45,735 nt of DNA, from positions 1-45,735 of the forward strand of contig PWTU01000453.1 in NCBI GenBank assembly GCA_003562775.1. The letters run 5' to 3'. The notes under the pieces are model-generated. The model searched no databases. It saw nothing but the letters and a program-made list of their open reading frames with translations, and was not told the origin of the DNA. The position numbers were made by a program, and so were the translations under genes. Within the stretch, counting starts at the first letter, position 1. Each line of letters begins with the position of its first letter. This document shows positions 44,144 through 45,735 of this stretch, piece by piece. The DNA comes from Ignavibacteriales bacterium. GTDB lineage: Bacteria; Bacteroidota; Ignavibacteria; T3Sed10-11.

Positions 44144-44974
44144 TTAATCCTCCAGACGTTCCACCACATGTTTCATTATGGTGGTTAGATTCGGCTCGGC
44201 TTTGTTAGCTGTTGCAATAATATCCACCACATTCGCCGGCTCAAGCGAATCAGGGAAACATTCATCCGTCACAACCGACATACCGAGTACGCGCATTCCC
44301 ATATGATTCGCAACAATATTCTCCGGGACGGTCGACATACCGACGACATCCGCACCGATCATACGCAGAAAACGATACTCCGCTTTGGTCTCGAGATTCG
44401 GGCCCGATACGGCAACGTATACTCCTTTTTGAACTTTTACCTTTTTATCAATCGCAACTTGTTCAGCGAGTTCAATGAGTTCGTTGCTGTACGGCTCCGA
44501 CATATCCGGAAATCGCAGACCGAGTTCATCGTGATTCGGTCCGATCAACGGATTATCACCAAGCAGATTAATATGATCGGTCATAATCATGAGATCGCCT
44601 TTCCGGTATAGCGGATTCATACCGCCGCATGCATTCGAAACGAGCAGTGTGTTTACACCGAGAAATTTCATTACACGCACCGGAAAGGTAATTTGCCGCA
44701 TCGTATATCCTTCGTACAAATGAAAACGTCCCTGCATTGCAACCACCTGTTTTCCGGCAAGCGTGCCGAATATCAGTTTCCCCTCGTGCGATTCCACGGT
44801 CGACACCGGAAAATGCGGGAGATCGGCATAACTGATCTCAACCTCTTTATTTATTTCCTTTACAAGTCCGCCGAGACCGGTGCCGAGTATTATTCCGATT
44901 CCCGGTTCCATTTTAGTATGGTGACGAATCGCTTCAATTGTTTCTTGTATTTGTTCTATTAAGTCTTCAGTCAA
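44144..44974 (-). CDS. Purine nucleoside phosphorylase, trimeric type
   Basis: A 276-residue enzyme cleaving purine nucleosides with phosphate. Signatures are GIILGTGLGGL, VSTVESHEGKL, MQGRFHLYEGYT, LLVSNACGGMNP, GPNLETKAEYRFLR and GADVVGMSTVPE. The position that is Asn243 in the human enzyme (VTN) is Asp237 here (VVTDEC), which may widen specificity towards 6-aminopurines. The start is TTG at 44974, six bases after the divIVA stop, with AGGA further upstream. punA or deoD would be the usual name; I leave the symbol blank because the specificity is unclear. Confidence 0.94.
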   Translation of the reverse strand: MTEDLIEQIQETIEAIRHHTKMEPGIGIILGTGLGGLVKEINKEVEISYADLPHFPVSTVESHEGKLIFGTLAGKQVVAMQGRFHLYEGYTMRQITFPVRVMKFLGVNTLLVSNACGGMNPLYRKGDLMIMTDHINLLGDNPLIGPNHDELGLRFPDMSEPYSNELIELAEQVAIDKKVKVQKGVYVAVSGPNLETKAEYRFLRMIGADVVGMSTVPENIVANHMGMRVLGMSVVTDECFPDSLEPANVVDIIATANKAEPNLTTIMKHVVERLED

Positions 44975-44980
44975 TTTAGT

Positions 44981-45526
44981 TTATTCCTGCTCCTTATCCA
45001 TTTTATCTACTAATCCCTCAACATCGACGGTTTTTTCTCCGACGGTTACTTTTTGATTATAATCGGTATCATCAATATTTTCTTCTTCGAGAGACCGAAT
45101 GAGCTCAAGCTGGGACTGTAATAATATTTTCAGACGGCTCACCATCGTTTCACGGACCGTCTTAAATTGCTCGATCTCATTATGTAACTGCGATAATGAG
45201 CTTCGTGCATCATGGACGATCTCATTGGCTTGTGCTTCGGCCTGTTTAATGACGATCTCTGCTTCTTTTTGAGATTGTTGACGCGCTTGTGAAGCGGTTT
45301 CCTGAGCTTGTAACAATGCCTGCTGAAGCGATTTTTCGATCTGCTTATATTCCTTGATTTGCGCTTCCATTTCTTTTATACGCTCGTTATTTGCCTTATG
45401 ATCGCGAATGAGTCTTTCGACTTCATTCGAGAGCATCTCAAGAAAGGTATTGACCTCAACCGGATCATACCCGCGCATTACTTTCTTGAAATCCTGGTTT
45501 TTAATATCCATCGGTGTTATTTTCAC
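44981..45526 (-). CDS. divIVA: DivIVA-family protein
   Basis: A 181-residue coiled-coil protein. The N-terminal membrane-binding domain is typical: MKITPMDIKNQDFKKVMRGYDPVEVNTFLEML. Two coiled-coil segments follow (about 32-80 and 80-150, with many Gln and Ala). The start is GTG at 45526 with GGAGAC upstream; the ATG five codons later would truncate the conserved N-terminus. DivIVA proteins mark negatively curved membrane at poles and septa. Its place next to yggS and upstream of ileS matches the Bacillus division cluster. A GpsB-like role is an alternative. Confidence 0.9.
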   Translation of the reverse strand: MKITPMDIKNQDFKKVMRGYDPVEVNTFLEMLSNEVERLIRDHKANNERIKEMEAQIKEYKQIEKSLQQALLQAQETASQARQQSQKEAEIVIKQAEAQANEIVHDARSSLSQLHNEIEQFKTVRETMVSRLKILLQSQLELIRSLEEENIDDTDYNQKVTVGEKTVDVEGLVDKMDKEQE

Positions 45527-45558
45527 AGTGCGTCTCCAATGTTGTTACTCAATAAGAA

Positions 45559-45735
45559 TTAGTAGGGGCGCTCACCAAAGATACTGCTTCCGATACGCAC
45601 CATTGTGGAACCTTCTTCAATTGCGACTTCAAAATCGTTTGACATACCCATCGACATGTGCTTCACCTGAAATTCCGGGACGCCTTCGTCGAGCAGACGC
45701 TGACGGAGGTCGCGCAGTAATTTAAACGACGGTCG
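45559..45735 (-). CDS. yggS: YggS-family pyridoxal-phosphate homeostasis protein, C-terminal fragment
   Basis: The minus strand encodes the last 58 codons of a PLP-binding TIM-barrel protein, cut by the right edge of the window. The segment HMSMGMSNDFEVAIEEGST followed by MVRIGSSIFGERPY and the stop matches the YggS/YlmE C-terminus (SMGMSxD..AI..GsT.VRiGtaiFG.R.y). The Ser and Arg residues there bind the cofactor phosphate. YggS proteins buffer free PLP and affect amino-acid pools. It lies 32 bp upstream of divIVA, as ylmE lies near divIVA in Bacillus. Confidence 0.93.
   Translation of the reverse strand, partial: RPSFKLLRDLRQRLLDEGVPEFQVKHMSMGMSNDFEVAIEEGSTMVRIGSSIFGERPY

Noticed and set aside
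1-45735. CRISPR arrays, insertion sequences, phage genes, tRNA and rRNA genes
   Set aside because: No regularly spaced repeats, transposase or integrase motifs, or cloverleaf sequences were seen in the intergenic regions.

Overview
This 45.7 kb window looks like chromosomal core and housekeeping sequence from a Gram-negative bacterium of the Bacteroidota/Chlorobiota/Calditrichota (FCB) group. The evidence is an outer-membrane TonB-dependent receptor with an N-terminal carboxypeptidase-like regulatory domain, a DUF6588 outer-membrane protein, a GTP-type PEP carboxykinase, secreted amidohydrolase-like proteins, and many genes with A-rich leaders and weak or absent Shine-Dalgarno sequences. The phylum cannot be fixed more closely from the sequence alone. 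I saw no mobile element, CRISPR array, rRNA or tRNA. The genome is moderately AT-rich and densely packed; no gene-free stretch exceeds 260 bp.

Layout. 1-393: tail of ftsX. 394-3917: a structured leader and the four-subunit succinate dehydrogenase operon sdhCDAB. 4011-5363 (minus): class II CPD photolyase. 5533-10559: a tightly coupled run of adenylate kinase, glycerophosphodiester phosphodiesterase, a DUF6588 outer-membrane protein and a TPR/CHAT lipoprotein whose CHAT domain has lost its catalytic dyad. 10649-12934: TonB-dependent receptor with a near-consensus promoter. 13041-15430: a YbjT-like SDR/DUF2867 protein coupled to a DUF523(TudS)-DUF1722 protein. 15682-22224: a three-gene signalling cluster (coiled-coil protein with a degenerate receiver; hybrid histidine kinase with two receivers; a protein fusing a receiver without its phospho-acceptor Asp to a kinase core without its phospho-acceptor His). 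22282-23780 (minus): rlmN and a DUF2784 protein. 23829-24896: PA0069-type radical SAM protein. 24943-28345: thiazole/thiamine operon thiO-thiS-thiG-tenI-thiE. 28500-31482: pckG and a thioester-reductase-like SDR. 31443-33214 (minus): an OmpR-type two-component system. 33390-45735 (minus): yggS, divIVA, purine nucleoside phosphorylase, queuosine-precursor transporter, DUF2905, ileS, a DksA/TraR-like protein, lspA, rluD and two amidohydrolase-like genes.

The right-hand minus-strand block keeps the order yggS-divIVA-ileS-dksA-like-lspA-rluD that is familiar from the region downstream of the division cluster in Bacillus, which makes these assignments mutually supporting. The most unusual content is a set of enzyme and signalling folds that keep their architecture but lose key catalytic residues: the CHAT domain, the pseudo-receiver/pseudo-kinase, and two of three amidohydrolase domains. 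The isoleucyl-tRNA synthetase also has a rearranged HIGH motif (GIHH), a variant linked in other bacteria to very high mupirocin resistance. The best candidate for an undescribed system is the 15682-22224 signalling cluster.
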